From: an uncultured Eudoraea sp.
Lineage (GTDB): Bacteria; Bacteroidota; Bacteroidia; Flavobacteriales; Flavobacteriaceae
DNA: 64,000 nucleotides
Assembly: GCA_947258405.1 (NCBI GenBank)
Contig: CAMYIE010000002.1
Coordinates: 1-64,000 of the forward strand
Reading direction: 5' to 3'
The stretch's first letter is position 1; each line of letters starts with the position of its first letter. Both the position numbers and the translations under genes were made by a program. The notes below the pieces were generated by a model. The model did no database searches and was not told where the DNA came from. It saw nothing but the letters and a program-made list of their open reading frames with translations. Shown here in pieces: positions 43,625 through 51,800 of the stretch.

Positions 43625-45214
43625 ATGTTCGAAACCTTCGAATTTACTGTTATCGACCTTAGTATCCTGATTGGATATCTTGTGCTCAGCAAGCTTATCC
43701 CTCTTTGGCTTACAAGAAAAAAGAAATCCAGTTCCTCTGGATATTTCCTGGGCGGCAAGAGTTTTACCTGGCCGATGATAGGTTTCTCCCTTTTCGCCAC
43801 CAATATGTCGGGCTCTTCCTTTGTTGGTCTCGCGGGGGCTGGCTATGCAAGTGGTATCGCGGTTTACAGCTATGAATGGATGGCGGCCATCATCCTGGTC
43901 TTCTTTATCTTCTTCTTACTACCTTTTTACCTGAGATCGGGGATATTTACCATGCCCGAGTTCCTTGAGAAGCGATATGACCACAGGGTGCGAAGGATAT
44001 TTTCGGTCATCCTGATTTTCTTTGCAGTTTTCCTCAGTTCTGCAGGAGCCTTATATGCAGGTGCCCTTGTAGCTCTTATTCTTTTTCCCGGAACCCCTTT
44101 ATGGGTAGGGGTATTGGTGCTTGCCTTGTTGGCTGGTGTTCTCTCAATTTTCGGTGGCCTTAAGGCCGTAGTGATAAGCGATACCATCCAGGCAGTGGTC
44201 CTCTTTATAGGAGGAGCTATTGTATTCTATTATGCCATGGACGCTATACCATCCTGGGAAGCCCTGGAGGCCGCTGCGCCAGAAGGAGCACTGCACATCA
44301 TTCAACCGGCAGACGATCCGGATCTGCCCTGGCCAGGACTTTTTACCGGGCTGTTATTTATAGGAATCTATTTCTGGGCTACGGACCAGGCAATGGTGCA
44401 AAGGGTACTGGGAGCAAAAAACATAAACCACGGAAGGTTCGGTGCCATATTCGCAGGATTTTTAAAGCTTCCCATTCTATTTATAATGGTATTGCCCGGA
44501 GTTATTGCCATATTATTATATCCCGATCTGCAGACCCCAGATCTGGTCTTTCCCACCCTTGTGGCCGACCTGATCCCAGTAGGTCTTAAAGGCGTCATCC
44601 TTGCGGCCCTCGTAGCTGCCATTACTTCTTCGGTAGATTCGGTACTGAACTCTACTTCTACCCTGGTGACTATGGACTTTGTAAAACCGTTTTGGCCGGA
44701 ATCGTCGGATAAAACTCTGGTAAATGTTGGACGCATCACCACTTTAATTGTTATGATTATTGCGGTTTTATGGGCCCCTCAGATTCAAAATTTTCCTTCT
44801 TTGTGGGATTATTTTCAATCTACGCTAGCCTATACCACCCCGCCGATAGTAGCTTTATTTATTGGTGGTATCTTCTGGAAGGGTGCTAATAAACAAGGAG
44901 CATTTGCATCCCTTATACTGAGCTTAATCCTGGGCATTATGGGATTTGCGGCTGTGGAAGTGATGGGTTTATTCTATATTCACTTTTTATACAGCGCTGC
45001 CATCATGTTAGCCTTTAGTTTTATGGTGTTAATTATTGGAAGTAAACTCGGCAAAGCCGATGCTCCGGAGAAGACAGAAGGCATGATATGGACTAAACAA
45101 CTCTGGCTTGAAGAATCTAAAGAACTAAAAAATGTGCCTATATGGAACAATTATAGGTATTGGTCTATATTGTTAATAGCGACTACCGCGGTTATAGTAG
45201 GATGGTTCTGGTAA
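43625..45214 (+). CDS. SSS-family sodium/solute symporter (SGLT-like)
   Basis: A 529-residue inner-membrane symporter with about 13-14 hydrophobic helices. SGLT-type marks: YFLGGKSFTWPMIGFSLFA, NMSGSSFVGLAGAGYASG, DQAMVQRVLGAKN, and the Na2-site region LAALVAAITSSVDSVLNS. These favour a sugar or polyol substrate with Na+. A solute-binding protein gene follows after 21 bp, an unusual partner for an SSS carrier. Confidence 0.92.
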   Translation: MFETFEFTVIDLSILIGYLVLSKLIPLWLTRKKKSSSSGYFLGGKSFTWPMIGFSLFATNMSGSSFVGLAGAGYASGIAVYSYEWMAAIILVFFIFFLLPFYLRSGIFTMPEFLEKRYDHRVRRIFSVILIFFAVFLSSAGALYAGALVALILFPGTPLWVGVLVLALLAGVLSIFGGLKAVVISDTIQAVVLFIGGAIVFYYAMDAIPSWEALEAAAPEGALHIIQPADDPDLPWPGLFTGLLFIGIYFWATDQAMVQRVLGAKNINHGRFGAIFAGFLKLPILFIMVLPGVIAILLYPDLQTPDLVFPTLVADLIPVGLKGVILAALVAAITSSVDSVLNSTSTLVTMDFVKPFWPESSDKTLVNVGRITTLIVMIIAVLWAPQIQNFPSLWDYFQSTLAYTTPPIVALFIGGIFWKGANKQGAFASLILSLILGIMGFAAVEVMGLFYIHFLYSAAIMLAFSFMVLIIGSKLGKADAPEKTEGMIWTKQLWLEESKELKNVPIWNNYRYWSILLIATTAVIVGWFW

Positions 45215-45235
45215 CGATAGAATTGTGTTGAAAAA

Positions 45236-46570
45236 ATGAAAAGAAGAAAGTTTATTAGTCTGACAGGCGCCGGGATTGCCGGCACAACCCTGCTAAGTTC
45301 GGCTCCGGTAAAAATCCAGGGGTCGGAAGTGAGGCTTACATTCGGACATGGTCCCGATGATTCTGGTACTATACAGGCCCTCATAGATAAATTTAACGAA
45401 CGCCATAAAGATGAGATTCGCGTAAGCTGGAAGACCATGAGTCGCCTGTCGAATGTCTACCATCAGCAACTGGCGTCTGATTTCAATGTGGAATCAGGGG
45501 AAGTAGAAGTATTCACTGCCGATGTTCCTTGGACTGCCGAATTCTCAAGCAAGAAGTGGATTTCAGAAATCACCAAGGATTTTTATAGAGACTATACTCC
45601 TGAAGATTTTTTAACAAACACCCTGAAGTCTACCTATTATAATTATCGAATGTGGGGTGTGCCATGGTATACCGATATAGGTCTGTTATTCTACCGCAGG
45701 GATCTGCTGGAAAAAAGTGGTTTTGACGGACCTCCTAAAACCTGGACTGAGTTAACTTCTATGGCGAAAAAGACAAAATCGGCCACTGGCATCCGCCATG
45801 GGTTTGTCTTTCAGGGTGCCGAATACGAAGGTGGTGTAGCCAATGCACTCGAATATATATGGAATGCGGGGGGGAAAGTCTTAACCGGGAATATTTCGGT
45901 TGCCGGTTCTTTTGGTCAAAGGGTGATCGATCCCAATGTCATTACGGTAAACAGTACTAATGCCGCCCAAGGGTTGATGTCTGCCCGAAACCTAATCAAA
46001 CAAGGGGTAACACCCAGAGCTGTAGTTAATTACAGCGAAATGGAAAGCTGGCAGGATTTTGTTAGTGGTAATGCGGTATTTATGCGCAACTGGCCTTTTG
46101 CCTTAGGTAATCTTGGCGATCCTGAGTTATATAAATTGGAAAGGGAGCAGGTAGGAATAGCTGCTATCCCAACACTAGGAACTTCTAACAGATCGTATAG
46201 TTGCCAGGGGGGATGGAATTTAATGATCAACCGTTACACCAGCGATCGAAAGAAAGAGGCTGCATGGAAATTTATTCGTTTTATGACCGCCCCGGAGCAG
46301 CAAAAATATATGGCGATAAACGGGGGCTTCTTACCAACATATCGCAGGCTCTATGACGATTCTGAAATTCTTCAGGTAATGCCATCTATTGGGGAGGGTA
46401 AATCAATACTAGAAAATGCCAGAGTACGGCCTATGACTCCCTTTTATCAACAGATGGCACCCAGAATTTCGAGAAGTTTTAATCGTGTTTTACGAGGAGA
46501 AACCTCCGGTACGGCAGCGGTGGCAGTCCTTGAAAGGGAATTGCGAACAGTGCTGCGCAAGAACCGTTAA
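45236..46570 (+). CDS. lone ABC-type solute-binding protein (family 1)
   Basis: A 444-residue exported binding protein of the MalE-like cluster: LTFGHGPDDSGTIQALIDKF, GVPWYTDIGLLFYRRDLLEK, AAWKFIRFMTAPEQQKYMA, GGFLPTYRRLYDD. The start MKRRKFISLTGAGIAG has a twin-arginine-like RRKFI, so Tat export is possible. No ABC permease or ATPase is in the neighbourhood; it is 21 bp after the SSS symporter gene and convergent with an FMN dehydrogenase gene. Family relatives bind oligosaccharides. Confidence 0.9.
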   Translation: MKRRKFISLTGAGIAGTTLLSSAPVKIQGSEVRLTFGHGPDDSGTIQALIDKFNERHKDEIRVSWKTMSRLSNVYHQQLASDFNVESGEVEVFTADVPWTAEFSSKKWISEITKDFYRDYTPEDFLTNTLKSTYYNYRMWGVPWYTDIGLLFYRRDLLEKSGFDGPPKTWTELTSMAKKTKSATGIRHGFVFQGAEYEGGVANALEYIWNAGGKVLTGNISVAGSFGQRVIDPNVITVNSTNAAQGLMSARNLIKQGVTPRAVVNYSEMESWQDFVSGNAVFMRNWPFALGNLGDPELYKLEREQVGIAAIPTLGTSNRSYSCQGGWNLMINRYTSDRKKEAAWKFIRFMTAPEQQKYMAINGGFLPTYRRLYDDSEILQVMPSIGEGKSILENARVRPMTPFYQQMAPRISRSFNRVLRGETSGTAAVAVLERELRTVLRKNR

Positions 46571-46579
46571 AAAAATCTA

Positions 46580-47743
46580 TTATTCGGTGATCAGATGCGC
46601 CGGGAAGTCCTCAATCCGTTCACAACCCAATTGTTCCATCGTCTGTTTTAGTTGTGCCTCCAGCAGCCCTATCATATGTTCTCCTCCTGCTGCTCCTAAG
46701 GCAGCCACGCTATACATAAAAGCACGTCCGAAAAATGTAAATTGAGCACCTGCTGCCATCACACGGGCAATATCAGGGCCGGATCGCAAACCGCTATCGA
46801 CCATCAGCGTTGTCTTGCTTCCATAATTCTCCACCAGTCGCTTTAAGGATTTTACCGAAGCCTCACCCGCATCGAGTTGTCTGCCGCCGTGGTTGGAAAC
46901 AACTATTCCGTCTAAGCCCAGTTGCATCGCCATTTCCGCATCTTCTTCATTCGCAACACCTTTTAGTATGAGCTTACCCTTCCATCGGTCTCTGATTGCG
47001 GCAATTTTATCGTAGTTCATGCGCTTATCGAATACCTCATTCATAAAGGCCGCCAATCGACTTAAATTAAGTTTTTTCGGCATATAGGGTTCCAGGTTCG
47101 CAAAGTTGGGTATCCCTGTCTGTAAGGTCCTCAGTGCCCAATTTGGCCGACCGAGTATCTGTACGATGTTCCGCGGATTCATTTTGGGGGGCATGGAAAG
47201 ACCCACTTTGATCTCCCTTGGTCTGAATCCATAGCTGGGGGTGTCACATAAAAGTACAAGGACCGGACATCCGGCTTGCTCTGCCCTGCTGATAAGGTCG
47301 TCACGAATACGGCTATCTGCCGGATGATAAAGTTGAAACCAGGCTTTGCCTTCGGTGATTTCAGAGATCCTTTCGATGGAACTGGTTGCGACTGTGCTTA
47401 GCACAAAAGGAATCTGGTTTTCAAAGGCCGCTTTTGCCAGGATCTCAGATGCGTTGGGCCATATTAAACCCTGAAGTCCCAGAGGAGCCACTCCAAAAGG
47501 AGCCTTATATGGGATACCTAAGATCTCTGTTGATAAATCGGCAGCAGTGAACTTCCGTAGATAGCGTGGACTTAGCTCAATTTCCTGTATCGCAATGGTA
47601 TTTTTTGCCTTGTTTACCTCCTCGTTACAGCCACCATCGAGATATTCAAATGCAAAGCTGGGGATCCGGCGCCTTGCCTTTTTGATCAATTCATCAACGG
47701 TCGGGTAATTTGTATTGAATTTGATATTTGTGGCGTATCTCAT
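46580..47743 (-). CDS. FMN-dependent alpha-hydroxyacid dehydrogenase
   Basis: A 387-residue enzyme from the ATG at 47743 (a TTG 18 bp earlier is possible). It oxidises L-2-hydroxy acids such as L-lactate using FMN. The start TVDELIKKARRRIPSFAFEYLDGG, LSPRYLRKF, APFGVAPLG, and active-site VVSNHGGRQLD with catalytic His, followed by Arg, are diagnostic. No membrane-anchor segment is evident. The gap 47744-47922 shows nothing I can name. Confidence 0.92.
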   Translation of the reverse strand: MRYATNIKFNTNYPTVDELIKKARRRIPSFAFEYLDGGCNEEVNKAKNTIAIQEIELSPRYLRKFTAADLSTEILGIPYKAPFGVAPLGLQGLIWPNASEILAKAAFENQIPFVLSTVATSSIERISEITEGKAWFQLYHPADSRIRDDLISRAEQAGCPVLVLLCDTPSYGFRPREIKVGLSMPPKMNPRNIVQILGRPNWALRTLQTGIPNFANLEPYMPKKLNLSRLAAFMNEVFDKRMNYDKIAAIRDRWKGKLILKGVANEEDAEMAMQLGLDGIVVSNHGGRQLDAGEASVKSLKRLVENYGSKTTLMVDSGLRSGPDIARVMAAGAQFTFFGRAFMYSVAALGAAGGEHMIGLLEAQLKQTMEQLGCERIEDFPAHLITE

Positions 47744-47922
47744 ACAGGCTATATATGTCAACTAAACCCATAGTACCATAAGGATCCCGGTACTTCAGAG
47801 CCACCTCTAAAGTACAGAAAAAGCTTGTTTATACGACCATACTGAGCGCAATAGTTTATCAGGGCGTCAAAGACATTTGAAAATATTCTAACTTTAACTT
47901 CCCGTAAAAGAATCAGCATAAT

Positions 47923-49302
47923 TTGTATTGTATTGTAGACATTGAAACCACCGGCAACGGGATTATTGGCAATAAGATTACCGAAATTTCTATCTTCAAA
48001 TTCAACGGAGAGGAGATTGTGGATGAATACACGACCCTGGTGAACCCTGAATGCGAGATTCCCTATTTCATTACAGGGCTTACAGGGATCGATAACCATA
48101 CGGTACGCAATGCTCCGACCTTTCGTGAGGTGGCCGAGCAAGTCGAAGACTTTACCAAAGACATGATCTTTGTGGCACACAGCGTTAACTTCGACTACAA
48201 TGTAATAAAGCATGAATTCAAGGTACTCGGATTATCTTTTGTTCGAAAGAAACTATGCACGGTAAGGTTATCGAGAAGGATATTTCCTGGTCTTAGTTCC
48301 TATAGTTTAGGTAAACTATGCACTTCGCTGGAAATTCCGCTTCAAAATCGTCACCGCGCCAGAGGTGATGCCCATGCTACCGTTTTGCTTTTTCATAAGA
48401 TCATAAAAACTGGAAATGCAGAACCGGTGATCACTCAATTCCTCAATGCACGTTCACAGGAGGCAACCCTGCCGCCTGGTCTGGACCGGCAGGCATATGA
48501 AAGACTTCCTCGGCAGACAGGTGTATATTATTTCAAGAATAGCAAGGGATCTGTTATCTATGTTGGCAAAGCCAAGAATATAAAGAAGAGGATACTGGGA
48601 CATTTTTATGATAAGACCACCAGAGAAATTGAATTATGCAGGGAGACGACCATGATCGATTTTGATCTGGCGGGTAGCGAGCTGGTGGCTTTGCTGATGG
48701 AATCAGCGGCCATCAAGCATTATTACCCCAAGTACAACAGGGCACAAAAAAGGAAATTACCGGCCTATGGTATTTTTTCCTATTCCGATAGAAATGGTGT
48801 AATTCATTTGGGATACAACAGGGTAAAGACACTACCTTCTCACTATCTAGCTTTCTATTCTACCACCGATTGCCGGTTGTACCTGGAAGAGCTTTGTACC
48901 ATATTCGAGCTCTGCCCTAAATACTGCCATTTACAGGAGAATGTTAGTCAATGTAACCATTTCCGGATTCCTAAATGTGCTGGTATCTGTCGTGGGAAGG
49001 AATTGTTGGTGGATTATAATAAAAAAGTAGAAACTGCCATTACGTACATGAAATCTGGGAGGAGCAACTTTCTTATTAAAGAAAAAGGGCGCAATACTGA
49101 AGAAGAGGCAATAGTACTGATCAGAGACGGTAAATATGCGGGCTATGGTTTTATATCCAAAGATGAGGAAATCCGATCACTGAACGATGCCTTCGCCTAT
49201 CTTGTTCCGCAGGAGGATTCGCTGGAGACCCAGCGGTTAATACTATCTTATTCCGTTAAAAACCCTGAAAAGATACTTCAGTTAGACGGGCTTGAATTAT
49301 AG
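47923..49302 (+). CDS. DEDDh exonuclease fused to a GIY-YIG (UvrC-N/Cho-like) domain
   Basis: A 459-residue protein from a TTG start. The N-terminal exonuclease (about 1-165) has Exo I DIETTG, Exo II AHSVNFDYN and Exo III HRARGDAHAT, as in the DNA polymerase III epsilon family. A GIY-YIG domain (about 195-275) follows: GVYYFKNSKGSVIYVGKAKN and KKRILGHF. The C-terminal region has clustered cysteines (ELCPKYCHLQ, CNHFRIPKCAGIC). The combination is a known but little studied repair-nuclease architecture in Bacteroidota and Actinomycetota. Confidence 0.88.
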   Translation: MYCIVDIETTGNGIIGNKITEISIFKFNGEEIVDEYTTLVNPECEIPYFITGLTGIDNHTVRNAPTFREVAEQVEDFTKDMIFVAHSVNFDYNVIKHEFKVLGLSFVRKKLCTVRLSRRIFPGLSSYSLGKLCTSLEIPLQNRHRARGDAHATVLLFHKIIKTGNAEPVITQFLNARSQEATLPPGLDRQAYERLPRQTGVYYFKNSKGSVIYVGKAKNIKKRILGHFYDKTTREIELCRETTMIDFDLAGSELVALLMESAAIKHYYPKYNRAQKRKLPAYGIFSYSDRNGVIHLGYNRVKTLPSHYLAFYSTTDCRLYLEELCTIFELCPKYCHLQENVSQCNHFRIPKCAGICRGKELLVDYNKKVETAITYMKSGRSNFLIKEKGRNTEEEAIVLIRDGKYAGYGFISKDEEIRSLNDAFAYLVPQEDSLETQRLILSYSVKNPEKILQLDGLEL

Positions 49303-49336
49303 GATCAGAAAAATAATAAGAGTAGAGATGGAAAGA

Positions 49337-49432
49337 TCAGTCACTGATCTTCCCGTACATCCGTATTACGAATACGAGCCAGATCACGAAAATCAGCGTG
49401 ACTACAATGGAGTATGCTAGAATAAAATCCAT
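49337..49432 (-). CDS. 31-aa single-pass membrane peptide
   Basis: ATG at 49432 shares its A with the TGA stop of the 60-aa frame upstream (TGATG), so it is translationally coupled. It encodes MDFILAYSIVVTLIFVIWLV, a short FVIRMYGKISD tail and TGA. A single helix and a basic end. The last codons overlap an AGATCAGT/ACTGATCT hairpin at 49334-49350. No family known. Confidence 0.6.
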   Translation of the reverse strand: MDFILAYSIVVTLIFVIWLVFVIRMYGKISD

Positions 49433-49614
49433 CAATTCCTTTGGTTAAACAATATCATAAAGCCCAAAATGGTAGGGGCCCAAAATGCAATAAAAATCGC
49501 ATCCAACTTTCTGCCCTGAAGGAACATCACTTCAGAAACAATTATTATTGAAAAAACGACAAGGAGCATAATAAAATTCATGATCCCGATCTTATCAACA
49601 AATCTTTTAAACAT
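49432..49614 (-). CDS. 60-aa two-helix membrane protein
   Basis: A 60-residue protein: basic start MFKRFVDKIG, helix FIMLLVVFSIIIVSEVMFL, a basic turn QGRKLDA, helix IFIAFWAPTILGFMILF and NQRN tail. It overlaps the 31-aa frame by one base. Together they form a tiny membrane-protein operon convergent with the exonuclease gene. No family recognised. Confidence 0.65.
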   Translation of the reverse strand: MFKRFVDKIGIMNFIMLLVVFSIIIVSEVMFLQGRKLDAIFIAFWAPTILGFMILFNQRN

Positions 49615-49766
49615 TTCTGGTCAGGTATTCCGAAATAAAATTATCGATTAATGTATAAGTATCCGAAACTTTTTTAAGTTTTTATTAACATATTCGATAA
49701 AATGCATGGAGTAATACCTTAAGGACTAATTGATAGGGTCTGGGTTGTCTAAAAAAGTAATATAGC

Positions 49767-49901
49767 TCAGCGTCGTTTGCGCCTTCCGCTATTCATAAAT
49801 ATAAGCAGGGTAGCGATCAGGGCGATCACCACAAAGGCAAATACAGCAAGCATGATTATGCCATTGCTCCAGTCGACTAAAAATATTAACGATTGACTCA
49901 T
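49767..49901 (-). CDS. 44-aa single-pass membrane peptide
   Basis: ATG at 49901 opens 44 codons: SQSLIFLVDWSNGIIML, helix through AVFAFVVIALIATLLIFM, then NSGRRKRR and TGA at 49767. The strongly basic tail after the helix implies the C-terminus is cytoplasmic. It lies behind a CRP-like site (49957-49970) and a TACCTTTC box (49927-49934). No family known. Confidence 0.6.
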   Translation of the reverse strand: MSQSLIFLVDWSNGIIMLAVFAFVVIALIATLLIFMNSGRRKRR

Positions 49902-49926
49902 CTCTGCAAATTATTAGAATCTTCGT

Positions 49927-49934
49927 GAAAGGTA
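49927..49934 (-). promoter_or_regulatory. -7-like box of the 44-aa peptide gene
   Basis: Minus strand TACCTTTC, one mismatch from TAnnTTTG, starting 22 bp after the dyad at 49957-49970 and 25 bp before the ATG. Confidence 0.42.
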
Positions 49935-49956
49935 TAGAGCGTATATATGATAAACC

Positions 49957-49970
49957 ATGATTTTTGTCAG
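49957..49970. promoter_or_regulatory. CRP-like operator, one mismatch
   Basis: Minus strand CTGACAAAAATCAT, i.e. TGAC-N4-ATCA, one base off TGAC-N4-GTCA. It keeps the 22-bp spacing to the -7-like box seen at the two other minus-strand sites. Confidence 0.45.
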
Positions 49971-49999
49971 CCCTAGGGAATACAGAGGAAATGTGTAAT

Positions 50000-50206
50000 T
50001 CAATACCTGGTTCTGCAGGTATGGATACCCAGAAGACCGTAGAGCGGACAAAATCCGGTAAGTGCAGTTAGAAATAAGACGGCCACCGCCGTAAGCACTA
50101 TAAAGGATGTAGGTCCTGTAAGCACTTCATAATAGACCAATAATCCTCCTGTAATACCAAGTAAAAACCGCAATACTTTGTCTAAGGCCCCGATATTCTT
50201 TTTCAT
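50000..50206 (-). CDS. DUF2892 (YgaP-like) membrane protein (second copy)
   Basis: A 68-residue two-helix protein: MKKNIGALDKVLRFLLGI and a TGFCPLYGLLGIHTCRTRY ending with the paired cysteines. It is a paralogue of 1736-1939. It lies downstream of the MBL-rhodanese gene but has its own CRP-like site and perfect -7 box (50290-50333). DUF2892 proteins are the membrane part of YgaP-type sulfurtransferases, so a place in sulfane-sulfur handling is reasonable. Confidence 0.9.
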   Translation of the reverse strand: MKKNIGALDKVLRFLLGITGGLLVYYEVLTGPTSFIVLTAVAVLFLTALTGFCPLYGLLGIHTCRTRY

Positions 50207-50289
50207 TGCCGCTGTATCAATTGTAATAGATGAAATCTACAACGTATAAGCGTTGTTTAAGACTTTGATAGAGATCAGCTATTTAAGCA

Positions 50290-50297
50290 CAAATCTA
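50290..50297 (-). promoter_or_regulatory. -7 box of the DUF2892 gene
   Basis: Minus strand TAGATTTG, full TAnnTTTG match, 22 bp after the dyad at 50320-50333 and 83 bp before the ATG at 50206. The leader also holds CAACG-N6-CGTTG (50240-50255). Confidence 0.55.
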
Positions 50298-50319
50298 AGA
50301 CAGAACATAATGATTGTAT

Positions 50320-50333
50320 ATGACAGGGGTCAT
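50320..50333. promoter_or_regulatory. CRP-like operator ATGACAGGGGTCAT
   Basis: TGAC-AGGG-GTCA with A/T outer pair, located 2 bp past the MBL-rhodanese stop and 22 bp upstream of the -7 box at 50290-50297. Centre near -41 of the inferred start. Confidence 0.55.
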
Positions 50334-50334
50334 T

Positions 50335-51744
50335 TCAGCCCGAATTAGGGCAAACATAAGCCGTAACCTCTATTCCATTCTCCTTAAGTGCATCGAACCC
50401 TCCGTTGATGTCGACCAAATTATGGATGCCTCTGCTTTTCAAAATAGATGCGGCAATCACAGAGCGGAACCCACTGGCACAGTGAAGGTAAAATGTTTCT
50501 TTTGATGGAAATTCAGGGAGGTGCTTATTAATAAAATCCAGAGGGGTATTATCTGCTATTACAATATGTTCAGCCTCATATTCGCTAGGCTTCCGTACAT
50601 CGAAGACAGGGATTTCATCGGATTTCAGGAGATCCATCAGCTCAGGTACCGATTTGGAATCGATGATATCAAATTCCTTTCCAGCCTCCAGCCACGAATC
50701 GAATCCGCCTTTTAAAAAGCCAATTGTATTATCGAAGCCCACACGGCTAAGCCTGGTAATTGCTTCCTCTTCCTTGCCTTCCGGTGTTACCAGCAGTATA
50801 GGCTGTTTCACATCCGCAATCAAGGCACCAACCCAGGGGGCAAAATCGCTGTGCAACCCTATAAATATTGAGCGGGGGACGTGGCCTTTTACAAATTCAT
50901 CCTGGTGCCTCACATCAAGTACTACGGCACCCGTTTCATTTGCCGCCGTTTCAAATGCATCCGGACTAAGTTGTGTTGTTCCTCTTTCTATGACGGTACC
51001 GATATCTTCGTATCCCTCGCGATTCATCATAACGTTGAGCGGAAAATATTGGGGAGGTGGCATCAGTCCTTCCGTTACTTCCTCAATAAATTCATCTCTC
51101 GTCATATCTTTTCTAAGTGCATAGTTTACCTTCTTCTGGTTACCAAGGGTATCGACTGTTTCTTTCATCATGTTTTTTCCACATGCCGAACCAGCCCCAT
51201 GTGCAGGATATACAATCACATGATCTTCCAGCGGCATGATCTTTTCACGGAGACTGTCGAATAGCATCCCTGCCAGTTCTTCCTGTGTCATATGCGCGGC
51301 TTTCTGTGCAAGATCGGGTCTGCCTACATCTCCCAGAAACAAGGTGTCTCCTGAAAAAATAGCATGATTCTTACCTGCTTCATCTTTTAACAGGTATGTG
51401 GTACTTTCCATTGTATGGCCTGGTGTGTGCAGGGCTTTTATGGTGATCTTGCCCAGCTTAAATACCTGACCATCCTCTGCAATCAGTGCTTTGAATTCCG
51501 GGTTTGCCATTGGACCGTAAACAATTGGTGCGCCTGTTTTCTTCGCCAGAGTAACATGGCCACTTACAAAGTCGGCATGGAAATGGGTCTCAAATATATA
51601 TTTGATCCTGGCACCATTATCTTTGACTTTTTCCAGATACGGATCTACTTCCCGCAAAGGGTCGATGATCGCAACTTCCCCTTCACTCTCTATATAATAG
51701 GCGCCTTGTGCAAGGCAGCCCGTATACATTTGTTCTATGGTCAT
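50335..51744 (-). CDS. MBL-fold hydrolase with two rhodanese domains (persulfide dioxygenase-like)
   Basis: A 469-residue protein. The metallo-beta-lactamase domain (about 1-240) has THFHADFVSGH, LHTPGHTMES, FSGDTLFLGDVGRPDL and YPAHGAGSACGKN, the persulfide-dioxygenase-type set. Two rhodanese domains follow: the first (about 255-355) has LLVTPEGKEEEA where the active-site loop should be, with no Cys, so is likely inactive; the second (about 365-465) has YLHCASGFRS with the catalytic Cys. It probably oxidises glutathione-type or other persulfides and transfers sulfane sulfur. It is cotranscribed, or coordinated, with nearby sulfur genes. Confidence 0.9.
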   Translation of the reverse strand: MTIEQMYTGCLAQGAYYIESEGEVAIIDPLREVDPYLEKVKDNGARIKYIFETHFHADFVSGHVTLAKKTGAPIVYGPMANPEFKALIAEDGQVFKLGKITIKALHTPGHTMESTTYLLKDEAGKNHAIFSGDTLFLGDVGRPDLAQKAAHMTQEELAGMLFDSLREKIMPLEDHVIVYPAHGAGSACGKNMMKETVDTLGNQKKVNYALRKDMTRDEFIEEVTEGLMPPPQYFPLNVMMNREGYEDIGTVIERGTTQLSPDAFETAANETGAVVLDVRHQDEFVKGHVPRSIFIGLHSDFAPWVGALIADVKQPILLVTPEGKEEEAITRLSRVGFDNTIGFLKGGFDSWLEAGKEFDIIDSKSVPELMDLLKSDEIPVFDVRKPSEYEAEHIVIADNTPLDFINKHLPEFPSKETFYLHCASGFRSVIAASILKSRGIHNLVDINGGFDALKENGIEVTAYVCPNSG

Positions 51745-51763
51745 ATTTAAATATTTACAATGA

Positions 51764-51790
51764 CAAAATTACTTTTTTTCCACTTGTCAA
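51764..51790 (-). promoter_or_regulatory. promoter of the MBL-rhodanese gene
   Basis: Minus strand TTG (51790-51788), 16-bp spacer, TAATTTTG (51771-51764), a full -7 match, 19 bp upstream of the ATG. Unlike the DUF2892 promoter it has a -33 element and no dyad. Confidence 0.5.
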
Positions 51791-51800
51791 CATCATGAGC

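Noticed and set aside
47758-48213. 151-aa minus frame
   Set aside because: Antisense of the exonuclease N-terminus.
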